64,000 nt of DNA from Rhyacophila brunnea (taxonomy: Eukaryota; Arthropoda; Insecta; Trichoptera; Rhyacophilidae): the NCBI GenBank assembly GCA_022495005.1, contig JAGYXB010000509.1, positions 186,001 through 250,000 on the forward strand, read 5' to 3'. Below the pieces are notes generated by a model, which was not told the origin of the DNA, made no database searches, and saw nothing but the letters and a program-made list of their open reading frames with translations. Made by a program: the position numbers and the translations under genes. This document shows, piece after piece, positions 35,496 to 47,362 of this stretch. How positions within the stretch are numbered: position 1 is the stretch's first letter; each line of letters starts with the position of its first letter.

Positions 35496-36616
35496 TTGGT
35501 AGGTATCCACTGAATACTTAAACTTAAACTTCTGCCGTATTCAAAATTCGACTTAGATTGTGTACATCTGTACATAAAAGAAGAGACTTTCTAGAATATT
35601 GTGTTGAAAAATAGTATTTAAATAAGGTCGGCCATTGCGACTTGGTATCTACGAGGGAAAATTTCTCAGCTTTTAAAAAGTTTGCGGCATTATACGGCGA
35701 GCGAGAAGGTCTTTTCTCATCGAGAATTGACCGTAATACATTATATGGAATTAGGGATCACGCACACTCTAGTGCACGCCAACCAAGGTCTTGGGAAGTA
35801 GCTCCTGGGACACTTTCGGCACAAATTTTCACAGCGCCTATCGTTCCTTACGCCACGGTATACGCCCTGCATAAGGGGTGTGGAGACGTGGCGGGTGGTG
35901 GAGGGAAAAGCAAGGTCGGGTTATCCCAAATGATGCTTTTATCTATTTGATTGAAGTACTATCTCAAATAATTGAACACCGTTTTTTCTGATGCGTATAT
36001 CTACCGTGGTTCATTGATTTTTTGTAGATATTACAGAATATTTATTTCATACGTCCACACTGTTAAATTCTACAAAGAATACCTATCTAAAACATCGCCA
36101 ACTCAATCTAGACTAACGGAATGTCCGAATTACTTCTTAGTTAATCAAGATTGAAGATTGCATCGAGATATATATATATGATATTGCAATACGGTTGGGA
36201 AGAAATCCAGATAGAAATTACTCTAGCTAGTCGATAGTAAACTAATAAGAGGTATGTAGACTGGGAACTACTATCTAGTATCAAAACTGGGAGTGTTATA
36301 TTAAACTTTCTCATTGTCATTCTTCATTCTTAATAAATTTATTGTATTTAGCCGAGGCTATTGAAGCGTTACAAATTAAACAACAGTTTGTCTTTCACCA
36401 TCTTCACCATCTTCCTATTCGTCGTGAAAATTATGTTTTGCTATTTTTACGCACTCGTCATTAAATTGTTCTCCCATTTTGCAAAGAGCCTACTGCGTGA
36501 CGGTGAGGAGAAAGTACGCCTCAGTTCCAGCTATTATGTGACATGCCAAAGTCACGCGGGCTTCCTTGGGGTTATTTTAAAAAACGAGATTTAAGTAACC
36601 TGGTTAAAGAATTAAA

Positions 36617-37060
36617 AATAAATAATTACAAGATAAAAATAACTTTTTATATACAACGTTTTTAAATTTTCTGTTGAATCTTATAAAGTTGACTTGACTA
36701 GCTTAAACGATCAAAAAAATTTGTACCTGATAGAAATAATACTGAACTGTCATTTTGACATTTCATATTGATTTCCATAGTAACGCACGTATGTATTAAT
36801 AATTTAGTTGCTAGGACCCCAGACCGCTAGCAACCAATAATAGTGGATTGGATTAAGGATTTCTTCCGAAATAACTTTTTATACAAAACAGAATTAACTG
36901 AAAATGAATTCAATTCTACTTAAAGATGGTTAAAAGTATTAAAAGAATGCATTGGCATCGTGTTCTGATTTATTCTAAAAGTTTCAAATCTCTAGCTAGT
37001 CGGGAAGTTAGTTAAAAATCGTTTGCAAGATTTGTACTGGATAAACAACCGCAGGAAAAA
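36617..37060 (+). repeat. Dispersed repeat G, copy 1
   Basis: About 440 bp, present in inverted orientation at 58884-59282. Shared blocks include AGATTTGTAC, TTCCCGACTAGCTAG (minus sense), GATTTCTTCCGAAATAACTT and AATTACAAGATAAAAA. No terminal repeats or tRNA head were identified. Confidence 0.7.
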
Positions 37061-37177
37061 CAAGAATACGACTTAATAAAAACGTCGTAATAATAATAAT
37101 ATGGTCAATGCTTCCCTTTCAAAATCACAATGAAATCATATTATATTAACTGAATGTAGAGGAAACGTTTGATAACT

Positions 37178-37370
37178 TTCGCACTTTTTACTACACTGAT
37201 ACGCCTCTTTGCCTGATTACCTCGCATAAAATTTGATCAAATTATATTCACTTGTATTAATATTATAGTAATATATAAATAAATAGATAATATGTAGGTA
37301 TATATAAAAAATAGAATATACATATCACTCCATTTTCATCCTAGAGCCGGAGTGTAAAATTATGAAGCGT
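37178..37370 (+). repeat. Dispersed repeat E, copy 2
   Basis: Same-orientation relative of 25214-25412. It keeps ACTTTTTACTACACTGATAC and AGCCGGAGTG with diverged AT-rich sequence between. Confidence 0.6.
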
Positions 37371-37685
37371 ATACTTTACACGATTTTTACATTTTCACAC
37401 CTCAATTACTATGAGTTTTTGATGCGATCGACCGAAATTCATTCCGCGATCGACGCTTTGGACGTGCATGAACTATAGTACTATAGTAATCCCACTGAAG
37501 ACAAATCAAATCAAAACATGCTTTCGTGATAACTGGTGGCATTTCCCCCCATCTTTGTAGCAAGTTATAAACGAGGTGACGATGCTTAGGTACCTACCTA
37601 TACAAATACAGTGAGTAGATGTACAAAGCACCAAATCAATTAAACAGGCACTATTCTAAGATTTTATAAAACAACGCCTGTCTTA

Positions 37686-38361
37686 TTAGAGCATACTTCA
37701 GTGAAACGGCAAATAATTTTCAACTATAGGTGCGACGAAATTTTGGTCTCGCTGGCAATCGGAGAGCGGAAGTCGAACTGTGAACACGTCAATTTGTTTC
37801 GTGATGGTGACGGGGGTATTAATTCTTAAATCGTGTAAAGATGACTAAAAACGTTACCCATTAACTTGAAAAAGAAAACATGTCAATGAATATATTATTA
37901 CTGTTACTAATAGAACAATAAACAGAACATTAAATGGCTGCATGTTGGATTTATATGATTATATTTCGTTCGCCACGGGTCATATGCACAATCCGCGCAT
38001 CGCCTAGCCACGGGCTGCGGATGCGAGCTGCGGCTATGGATTGCGGGTCTCGGGTGCAAATGACGCATGCCGAACGAAATATAATTTGTCATATAAATCC
38101 AACATGTGTCCATTTTATGTTATGTTTATTGTTTTATCAGTAACAATAATAATATATTCATTGACACGTTCTCTTTTTCAAGTAAATGGGTAATGTTTTT
38201 AGTCATCTTTACACGATTTAAGAATTAATACCCCCGTCACCATCACGAAACAAATTGACGTGTTCCCAGCTCGACGTTCTCTCTCCGAATGCCAGCGAGT
38301 TAAAAATTTCGTCGCGCCTATAGTTGAAAATTATTTGCCTTTCACTGATGTATCGTCTTAA
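37686..38361. mobile_element. TTAA-type MITE family D, head-to-head palindromic copy
   Basis: A 676-bp element. Two family D arms of over 300 bp face each other around a GC-rich centre (about 38010-38055). Mirror open frames on the two strands (37907-38113 and 37934-38143) reflect the palindrome and are not genes. The right boundary has TTAA and the left a decayed TTAG. Confidence 0.8.
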
Positions 38362-38965
38362 CTCATTCGCTGCTGACTATATAATGAGATTTTAATTAGC
38401 ACCTTTAAAATGCACATTAATTACATCGATCGGCCGCCTCGTTTTAACGCGAGCGTCCAAAGTATTAAGCCAACTCTGACGTACATGAAATATATCAATG
38501 TCTGATGCAATTTGGTTGTTTGAGATATTATATAGATTGGACGATTCGCATAGTGCATACTTATCTATGTGTTATATTCTTTTATAAAACTAACCAAAAT
38601 GTCACGTCTCAAGCCTGAATTCGGTGGGTGGATTTATGTATTATGGCTATTATACCACGGACAATAATTATATTGTTTCCAAAGGCGTGTTGCACAGTGT
38701 CCGGTCGTGTTAAATCAAGTTGTCACATTCATTGCAAAATAAAAATTACCGCTCACTTTGCGAATAGGATGATTCGATAATAATGACTTGAACGAGGCCG
38801 ACTGGCTGGATGGACGGTATGGCGTATTTTCATTCTGATGCAATTGAGAAAATCATTCATTCAATACACCGAGACTTCCTACTAGTGTTACAAGACAGTG
38901 CAGTGTAGAACAGGTGGTGAGGATACGTTAGATTTTTATTGTTGAAATATATGTAGGTATAGTAT

Positions 38966-39059
38966 CAGTGGTGAGTGGTGGAGGTAGGCTGCTTAAACAA
39001 AGTTTAATGTGTATTTTTTATGGCGGATCTTAACAGCCTACCCCCACCTTTCGCTACTG
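38966..39059. mobile_element. Internally deleted hAT-like MITE, family B, copy 2
   Basis: A 94-bp element retaining almost only the ends of the 9741 element (CAGTGGTGAGTGGTGGAGG ... TTTATGGCGGATCTTAACAG ... GCTACTG). The flanks are TATAGTAT and GTATATAT, an uncertain duplication. Confidence 0.65.
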
Positions 39060-39394
39060 GTATATATATATTTCCCCCTTTAAACTACCAACGACACTTT
39101 CAGTCGAATTCAGTACTTACTCAAGTCATAATACGGTTGCAATTCAATCTATAAACATTTAGGTAGATAGTGATAGCTCTGAAACCTACCAGGTATACAT
39201 GTAAAAATGATTACCGTCGATGTATTTTCCGAAATAATTGACATGAAACATGAACGATAAACGTTTATCATATTGTCTAATTTGGTATAGAGTAAAAATG
39301 CCGCGGCCTCATAATTATCGCTGATTTAATGTGCAAAGAAAAGTGCTCATCTATGACGACGACGTACGTATATGTACGATGGGTCAATTAATGG

Positions 39395-39554
39395 TTAAGG
39401 CCCCTTACCCACTGTCGACTGGTCTACTGCAACCATGATTGCCAGCAACCAGAAGCTATGGCTGGTTGCCGCAACCACGTCCGTAAATACTGATGTCTTT
39501 TTTTATGCTTCGTGGTTGCTGCCAACCTGGTTGACAGTGCGTAAGGGGCCTTAT
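39395..39554. mobile_element. TTAA-type MITE with CCCCTTACCCACTG ends
   Basis: A 160-bp element. The left end is TTAAGGCCCCTTACCCACTG and the right end (minus) is ATAAGGCCCCTTACGCACTG. Internal inverted words include GGTTGC and GCAACC. Confidence 0.75.
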
Positions 39555-40195
39555 ATGTGTCTTAAACTTTATTATAATTATCGTAATTCTTATCGATTGA
39601 GGTGACGAGCAAATCGTTAAAAATCAGCATTTTTTATTGGCGGTTTTGTAATGTTATTAATATGTTCACTGATGATACGCAATGGAAAGACATGCTAATA
39701 AAAAAACAAATACTTATATAGTATTATGTAAAATCATATTTCATTTTTTTGTACTTCTCCACAATAAATTTATAATTTGGAAATAGCATTCCACTAGTAA
39801 ATCTTCTACGAATACCTGTACCCAGGGAACTCAGAAATAATCTGTTCTGCGCCTGTACCACACCACTGTATTCCATTTCAGAGAGACTGTATTCAAGTAA
39901 GTACTTACCTTAATTTGAACTGCAATGGCACATTAAGTGCATTTCAATTGATATTACATTCTGAAGAATCATTTCAACAGCGTCGCTAGTGTTTTCCTCT
40001 TGTTGAACTCAATCAGCTCAATAGAATATAATATCACTTTATATAATTGTAACAAAACATCAAGATTTAATACCTTTAAAGATTGCCATTATATCGTATA
40101 ACACAGCCAAATGGAAGAGCGATTATTTAATAATTGTATAAAAAAAAAACCAATCGATATTTGGCTGCCATCTTGGTATTTCATGGGTTCCAATC

Positions 40196-40605
40196 TCAAA
40201 ATGTCAAGTTTAGCTTCATATTAGTATTTGACACCATAATATAACTGAAAATTAATCAAATCAGACGGTAGTTATAGAAATTTGAAATTTTTGCCATTAT
40301 TTTGGTATTTTATGGGATTCCACCGAATTCAAATCAGCAATACCAGATGGAGGTAAGTAGATAAATTATTTTCAATAAGCCATTTATCTCAGCCGGCATA
40401 TTTTTTCTTTGAATTAATATAAAGTAGAAATCTTGATAATAAACGTGGGTATACGTTTTTACGGTATATAAAGGCATATAGAAAAAAAAGAAAAATGTTA
40501 AGTTTAACTTCAAATTAGTATTCAGCACCATAAAATACTTGTCCAAATTGATAAAAAATCAATCAATCAAATGGTAGTTATAATAAAACCTCCGCCATTT
40601 TATAA
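40196..40605 (+). repeat. Diverged tandem duplication, period about 296 bp
   Basis: The segment near 40197-40290 (AAATGTCAAGTTTAGCTTCA) recurs near 40493-40585 (AAATGTTAAGTTTAACTTCA), with the same order of following words (ATTAGTATT, CACCATAA, GGTAGTTATA). No gene seen. Confidence 0.55.
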
Positions 40606-40816
40606 TTTGAAAACCTCCTGGCTAAATTTTGAAGCTGATCAATATCTTACAAATAATCACTTAGGAACGATGTAAAATTGCACAATTTGTCGTGGTTTCT
40701 GACCCATGCATGAAGACGATTTCCTAGGTGCAAAGATACTACAAAAAACGGATACCTTCAGCAAACTATTTTTTGTATTCAATGAACTTCACAAGATCTA
40801 AGAATTAAATTATTTA

Positions 40817-41036
40817 TTAAGGCTATACCGCAGTTGAGGCACGGTCTAAAAATATCGTGGCTAGGCGATGCGCGGATTGCGGGTCGCGGGTGCAAATGAC
40901 GCATGCCAAACGAAATATAATTTGTCATATAAATCCAACATGTGTCCATTTAATGTTATGTTTATTGTTTTATCAGTAACAATAATAATATATTCATTGA
41001 CATGTTTTCTTTCGTTTCACTGATGTATCACCTTAA
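40817..41036. mobile_element. TTAA-type MITE family D, short copy
   Basis: A 220-bp element with TTAA at both boundaries (40817-40820 and 41033-41036). The left end is TTAAGGCTATACCGCAGTTG and the right end (minus) TTAAGGTGATACATCAGTG. The far half of the interior seen in the 45617 copy is deleted. Confidence 0.8.
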
Positions 41037-42106
41037 TGTTTTTATGTTTCCGGAGTATCTACCTTTCAAATAGGTGGTTAATTTGAACTTTATTGGTGAT
41101 TATTACATTTCACACACATGTTTTCAAACGAATATTTCATTATAATATATTTTTATGACCGTTTTTAAAATATTGTTTACATTTATATGAGAAAATATAC
41201 ACTTATACAGCTTATGTGTATTTAATAGCTATACTAATAAAATAATAATAACTGTCTATCGGTAGAACCGGTTATTAACCGGAACAATATACAGTCAGGT
41301 TTTTCACAGTTATCTTTGACGTAGTTTAGAAGTGTAAAAAAAACTAGTTCGTATCGATGAAACTAATTTATTTTTTATCGTCTCCATCGAAGTATAACAA
41401 TAATTATAATATTTATTAGAAATAATAGAACTTTCATGACACTACGTAATTGATATAATTTAATAAAGGTCAGCGCATCTTTTCTATACACAGGGCTGTT
41501 TTCGGCGGCTAGTTTATCATATTTATATACTGAGGTATCATAATATTGTAACATAAGCATTATATTCCACAATTATTGGATATTTCAATTTACTGTCTCA
41601 TCAATCGTCATTTTAATAATTATTATACTTGACATTGCCAGTTCAATAATTAATACCAAGATTCAAGAATATCGTACATCAGTATGTAGTTTGATATTCA
41701 GCTCCGCTACGAGTGTTATTTGTATATCTCTCGCATTATTTATTTAATCATTCCGTAAATAATTAAATAAGTAAGCCAAGCGGAATATTGGAATTTGCTT
41801 CTGGAACTAGTTTTTGGTTTATATCAAGTCTGGCAGCGCCTTTTGATCTATGATTGGAATTAATGTATTTATTTCAGTTAGATACCTACCTACTTACATA
41901 CGGTTTTTTTTAAATGTAGATACGTTCTGAAAAGAGGTCGTTAGAATAATGATATTGTGATTTTAGTAAGCGTGAGATAATAACGGGTGCTTTAATTCTA
42001 AACAATAGTTGCTTAAAATAATAATATAATATTTAATTTATAATGAATAATTTATTTTTTTGACTTATTTATGGAATACAATTATTTTATAAGAGTCTGT
42101 GTATCA

Positions 42107-42416
42107 GCGCTTCTATTCTATACACGAGACTGCTATCGGCCGCTATCGGCAGCTATCCACCGCTATCGAAAGTATTTTTGTATCGAAGTATTAGCACTTA
42201 TTGTAACAATTATAATTAAGTTAGTTGTAATTGTTATAATAAGTGCTATGTTTTAACAGCACCTCTGCTGTGCTAAATTTTAGAGCGAGATAGACAGTTT
42301 TGACTGTTTAGACGGCTTACTTATTGTAACAATAACATTAAAATACTTCGATACAAACATATGAAAAACTACCCCCAATAGCTGCCGATAGCAGTCTTGT
42401 GTATAGAATAGATGCG
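42107..42416. mobile_element. Multi-hairpin foldback element, family F, copy 2
   Basis: The ends are CGCTTCTATTCTATACACGAG and (minus) CGCATCTATTCTATACACAAG. GCTATCGGC words follow, then inverted copies of AGCACTTATTGTAACAAT at 42193-42210 and about 42230-42247, and a further one near 42320. Confidence 0.75.
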
Positions 42417-42499
42417 CAGGTCTGTCAAGTAGGCCTAGCACTTATATTAGCTATAGTCGCTTATGTATCGAATGATATCGATCACATCATCGGAGAATA

Positions 42500-43030
42500 T
42501 TCTTATATAATATGTACAGAAAGGGAAGAGCTGCTGAAGTCGGTTTAACCAGCTGTTATGCAGAAAAAATGGGATGCCTTCACCAAAGGCAGGCACACAT
42601 ATATTATGTTTTATCCAAATATCAAATTGCGAATGGAGATAACCGCTTTGACTCCAGATCATTACACTAGTCAATTCTTGACTGGACATGGTGGCTTCGC
42701 TGACAGGCTCTTTGAGCATGGTCTTGTTACCCGTTCAACATGTCCATGTGACGGAGAAATACGGGATGCAAACCACGTCATCTGGGATGACTCAACATGT
42801 GTGCGGAAAGGGAAGAGCTGCTCAAGTCGGTTCAACCAGCTGTTGGGCCCATCGGATCATCTGATCTAGTCGCTAAGATTTGCGGTGTCATACTTACAAC
42901 ATGAAGATCACTGGTAGCATTGGCCTGATTTCATCAGCTTGGTTAATCGCAGAAAGTCCACCATGGAAAGCATTATCAGGACTAAGTATCGACGATATGC
43001 TTAAAGGCGGTTAGGATCAGTATGACAATC
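42500..43030 (+). pseudogene. LINE C-terminal fragment (post-RT zinc-knuckle region)
   Basis: The open frame 42558-42869 contains HYTSQFLTGHGGFADRLFEH, then CPCDGEIRDANHVIWDDSTC. This is the 'T.QF.TGHG.F...L...G' plus C-x-C-x8-H-x7-C pattern that ends many R1/I-like LINE polyproteins. A block of about 45 bp (GAAAGGGAAGAGCTGCT...) occurs both at about 42519 and at about 42805, suggesting a local duplication or a template jump. The downstream part is frame-broken. Confidence 0.65.
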
Positions 43031-43626
43031 GAAGTAGCCATATACTAAAAAAAGCAATTTGTGTAATTTGATGTGACTAATATTTCAAATGGAATTTTAC
43101 CGTATAAATGCTGTTTCAATTAATAACTAATAATCGTTTAAAACGGTGTTTAACAGTGAAATGAATAGAATTCTGATTTTTTTATCAATTCTTTTTTTAA
43201 ATATCCACTAAGCGGGAAAAATGGATTGTTTTTTTTACGGATGATAATATCTTCCATTTCTTTGTCATTTCAATGAGTTTTCCACAATGTCTGAAGAGTG
43301 AAGAATTCTACGTCAGCTGCCGCCGTTCGGGGATCGGTAATAGAATTTCCCAGAAGCTTCGATAAATACGGCACTTAACCGCGAACTGCCATTGTCGATC
43401 GAGACGAGTACGTATTACGCCCGCAGAACAGTGTTGCCAACCGTACTATAATTATAGTATTTGTACTATAATTTTGGTCCGCGTACTATGTACGATATAA
43501 AACAGTTATAGTACGCCTAAAATACTATAATTTTGAATATCGGAAAAAATATGTAGGTACAAAGTACTAAAATTTAGATATTTCCGTTCCATAAATTGGT
43601 GCAAAGTACTATAATTTCGCAATATA

Positions 43627-44881
43627 CGAGGGTGGGTCAATAATTCCTTAGAAAAAAGCATTTAAACAGTTTTTATTTTTGTATTTTTTTTTTATTTCTC
43701 AACATAATCTCCTTGGAACTCAATACACTTGGTTAGACGTTTCTCAATTTTTTTTAAACCGTCAGAAAAATAAGTTTTCGGAAGGTCCTCAAAATAAGCA
43801 TTTGTCCGATCGATGACTTCTTCATTTGAAAAAAAACGTTGTCCACTTAGCCATTTTTTTAAGTTTGGGAAAAGGAAAAAGTCACTGGGGGCTAAATCTG
43901 GCGAATACGGTGGGTGGTCCAACATGTGTGAACACGGGCATTGTCCTGATGAAAGAGGATTTTTTTCCTGTTTAAATGAGGCCGTTTTTCTTCAATTTTG
44001 TTTTTTAGCTGGTCAATAAAGATGCATAATAATCCCCTGTTATTGTTTTTCCTTTTTCCAAATAGTCAATGAAAATAATTCCACGTGCATCCCAAAATAC
44101 AGTAGCCATAACCTTACCAGCTGATTTCACGGTTTTCGCCTTCTTTGGACATGGTTTGCCTTCGCAATCCACTGCTTTGACTGTTCTTTCGTCTCGGGAG
44201 TATAGTGGTGTATCCATGTTTCATCTACAGTCACAAAGCGACGAAAAATTCATCCGGATTGCGTTGCATGAGCGACAACAGGGCTTTAGAGGCCACCACC
44301 CTATTGCGTTTATTGTCGACTGTGAGCAAACGCGGCACCCATCTTACAGAAATATTTTTCATGCCCAATTTGTCATGTAAAATAGAAATGACGCTACCTT
44401 TTGAGATCCCTGTAACCTCAATTATCTCACTCAACTTTAATCTTCGGTATATCACCATATCGTGGATTTTATTGATCATTTCTGGTGTAGTCACCTCTAC
44501 AGGACGTCCTGAGCGTGGTTCATCCTTTGTTGATGTACGACCACGTTTAAATTCATTTAACCAGTTATAAATAGTTGCAAGTGAAGGAGCAGATATACCG
44601 TGAACTAAATCCAACTCATTTTTTATTTCCTTTGCTGTTAACCCTTTTATATTAAAATGTTTAATAACGGCTCTAAACTCAATTTTCTCCATTTTCCATT
44701 TTTCCATTTTCCACAAGCAAATTTTTTTTTTAAATGTACGAGAAACACACAACAACCCGACCAATCTGATTGAAACTTCGCAGCATACTGAATCAGTAGT
44801 GCCGCTGCATGAAAACAAACCGCTTGCAGTACTAGTCGCGCCACCTGTCGGCTTTTCTAAGGACTTATTGACCCACCCTCG
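43627..44881 (-). mobile_element. Mariner transposon, decayed, nested in hAT-like element C
   Basis: A 1255-bp element with inverted ends CGAGGGTGGGTCAATAATTC and (minus) CGAGGGTGGGTCAATAAGTC, flanked by TA on each side (43625-43626 and 44882-44883). The size, ends and TA target are those of a full-length mariner. The transposase gene runs on the minus strand. Confidence 0.92.
43692..44692 (-). pseudogene. Mariner transposase pseudogene
   Basis: The natural start is the ATG at 44690-44692 (MEKIEFRAVIKHFNIKG). The long open frame extending to 44995 is read-through into the hAT host and should be ignored. The N-terminal part shows the bipartite helix-turn-helix region and the mariner linker WVPRLLT. 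The first catalytic Asp region is present in DNA near 44215-44230 but out of frame after a one-base loss. The middle piece (44005-44217, KKAKTVKSAGKVMATVFWD), the HQDNA motif and the C-terminal piece (43692-43925, YSPDLAPSDFFLFPNLKKW) are each in different frames. Some sequence between HQDNA and HPPYSPD is also deleted. With at least three frame breaks it cannot encode active enzyme. Confidence 0.9.
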
Positions 44882-45616
44882 TAAGAAGATTTTGAGAACT
44901 TTGAGAAAAAATTGCTCGAAAAACGTAAAAAAATCCCTCAACTTTGGCTTAAAATAAAATTTCTTGAATTCTTCGGTAAGCATTTTTGGTGGCAAGAAGT
45001 AGGTACCTAAATAAAAAGAGGTCTCTGAGAAACAAAAAACCTACACATTTTCAACAGATGACAACGCGTACTATATTTTTTCCCCAAAGACTATAATTTT
45101 GGAGGCTCTGTACTAATTCCACTTTTAAAAGATGGCAACACTGCCACAGAGTATAAAATTTGTTTCACGCGGGACTTCCCACAGATCAATGAGAAAGTGA
45201 TGTAAAGTTATCATTGTGTTTTTAACCAGGTTAATAAAATTCCTTATTCTCCGGTAGAGAGCGTTCGTTATTGTTTGCGCAACCATATTATTGTGTTCGA
45301 GGCGTCTTTCTTTCTTTCGCACGGTGTGTCGTATGCAACACCCAATTACTAGGCTAATTATTATTACGACGAAACGAGTATATTGCAGACGTTAAATTAT
45401 ATGATTTTATCTTGCAGTTAATTTTGTATTTTCGCTATTTTAGTGAGTCATTCACGTATTCTTGCGTGCAGTTTCACATACAAATTCTCCGGTAAACATC
45501 ACCTTCTCTTATGTAGAAATTCCTTGTCGGGTATAAACGTACTAATTTATTTATAATTATAAATCTACACTACTGGTTTAGTAAAAGCAATTTAGTGTGT
45601 GTTCGATAAGAAATGT

Positions 45617-45989
45617 TTAAGGCTATACTTCAGTTGAGACATGGTCTAAAAAGATCGTGGCTAGGCGATGCGCGGATTGTGCAAATAACGCGTGCCGAAC
45701 GAAATATAATTTGTCATAAAAATCTAACATGCGTCCATTTAATGTTATGTTTATTGTTATATTACTAATAATAATAGTATATTCATTGGCATGTTTTCTT
45801 TTTTAAGTACATACGTAAAGTTTTTTTAGTCATCTTTACACGATTTAAGAATATTTTCATCCGACGCCATGACAAAACAAATCGACGTGCAGACACCTCG
45901 ACTGTCGGTCTCCGATTGGCGACTAATGAGAAATTTCGTCGCACATACTGTTGAAAATTATTTGCCGTTTCACTGAAGTACGTTCTTAA
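45617..45989. mobile_element. TTAA-type MITE family D, full copy
   Basis: A 373-bp element with TTAA at both boundaries (45617-45620 and 45986-45989). The left end is TTAAGGCTATACTTCAGTTG and the right end (minus) TTAAGAACGTACTTCAGTGA. This is the most complete copy and can serve as reference for the family. Confidence 0.85.
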
Positions 45990-46264
45990 ATAACTTCAAT
46001 ACGTCGTAGCTATCCACTACCATTTAAACCACAAAATCCTGCAATTCGTCACTCGAGAGATATTTTTATCGCAATTGTTTCTTATAATGCAAAAGTATGG
46101 TGTTTCCCTTTTAATGACGAGCTTATGGCTAATGCAATGTAGCCAGCCAGTCTTTCGCGGGAAAAATCGCGTAGGTACAGTGGCGAAAAAATACAGGAAC
46201 AAGAGATATTTAACAACATAATATAATACGAGTATTATACTATAACATTATATTGCGATGTAAT

Positions 46265-47362
46265 AGAGTTTGCTAAAAACCTCAAATGGAAATGGACTGG
46301 ACACATAGCTCGAAGAAAGGACAATCGTTGGACAAATTTAGTCATCCAGTGGCAGTGGCGCACCCAGGATTTAATATTGGGAGGGGCCCAAGGAGGAGAA
46401 TGTAAATTAGTCCCATAGGATCTTTTTCTTCTTCACAGCCTAATTTCTCGTTTTTCGGTCTTTTGTCTATTGCAATCGGTGTACCTACACCATGGTCCCC
46501 ACATCCTGAAACGGGCCCTCAGGCTAGGATATTTGGCGGGCTCCCTACCTACCGCTAAGATTAAAGGCAGCGTGAAACACTACATTAACGTTCTTCAAAT
46601 TAAGGGTACTTATACAGTGAATTATTGGCGATTCTTAATACATCTACTTTAATAATGGAGCTGTCGAGTATCGACACATAATAATCAAAAAATATATTGC
46701 ACAATTATATAAGTAATTGAAAATGTACATGGTCATGAAGTATAATAGCGCCGCAGGTGACTTTTTTTACTATTAAAGCTAATTTATGATATGTGTTTAT
46801 CTCACTTTTCTGGTCAACCCGACACGCCGGGCCCCCCACAGCCTGGGCCCCCAGGTTAGAGCTCTGTCAGCCCTCCCCAGCCATGACCTACACCATTCCG
46901 GAATTCGGGTGGACACCGAGAAATTTTTGACAGTTCCATTAGGGATTGTGTTTCTAAAAAAACCTGACATTAGTGTTTCAAAATTTTTGTGTTAGAAATT
47001 AAAATCTAAAAATTTTTTTTAAAAAGGGTGCTGGAGAATTATTACAAATCATTTTTTTGCCGTGTTTTTATTTGTCTAAGCCCGGAGTAAGCCCAAAGGT
47101 ATAGTTTATTGGCTTTCAATTTCAATGTTTAAAATCATTCTGATAATGTTCATTTTTGGGGGGTGCCAGGGCCCCTTGCCCCCCCCCTGGGTGCGCCACT
47201 GTCCAGTGGTACCCAAGAGGTACAAAACGTCCGCAAGGTAGACCTACAGGCCGCTTGATCAATGGAACGATAACGTCTCGCACAGGACCGAGAGAAGTGA
47301 AATCAGCTTGGAGAGGCTTTCATCCAGCAGTGGATGGATTCAGGCGGATGATGATAATAATA
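46265..47362 (+). pseudogene. LINE RT C-terminus fragment interrupted by a hAT-like element
   Basis: Two pieces (46265-46352 and 47210-47362) join across the insertion into one frame: NLKWKWTGHIARRKDNRW ... VIQW, then YPRGTKRPQGRPTGR and WRGFHPAVDGFRRMM. This is the familiar W.GHIAR..D.RW ... GRP..RW tail of an insect LINE. The end is a GATGATAATAATA tract. A minus-strand relative lies at about 55455-55715. Confidence 0.7.
46353..47201. mobile_element. hAT-like non-autonomous element nested in a LINE tail
   Basis: An 849-bp element with perfect 16-bp inverted ends (CAGTGGCGCACCCAGG / CCTGGGTGCGCCACTG), flanked by the 8-bp duplication TCCAGTGG (46345-46352 and 47202-47209). The subterminal G/C-rich tracts (GGGAGGGGCCC, CCCCTTGCCCCCCCC) are common in this class. 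Small internal frames show no transposase similarity. Confidence 0.92.

Larger units (their letters stand above)
43429..45143. mobile_element. hAT-like element C, copy split by a mariner
   Basis: The ends CAGTGTTGCCAACCG and GATGGCAACACTG match the copy at 19879. The flanks are CCGCAGAA and CCACAGAG, an 8-bp duplication with two differences. The mariner at 43627-44881 interrupts it. Without that insertion the element is about 460 bp, equal to its relative. Confidence 0.85.

Noticed and set aside
35642..35950. 102-codon plus-strand open frame
   Set aside because: Starts from a non-ATG codon, has no recognisable domain and sits beside a hAT-like insertion; insufficient support.
37907..38143. 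Mirror 68-69 codon frames on both strands
   Set aside because: Produced by the palindromic arms of MITE family D.
44693..44995. N-terminal extension of the mariner frame up to 44995
   Set aside because: This part crosses the mariner inverted repeat into the hAT-like host element, so it is read-through and not part of the transposase.
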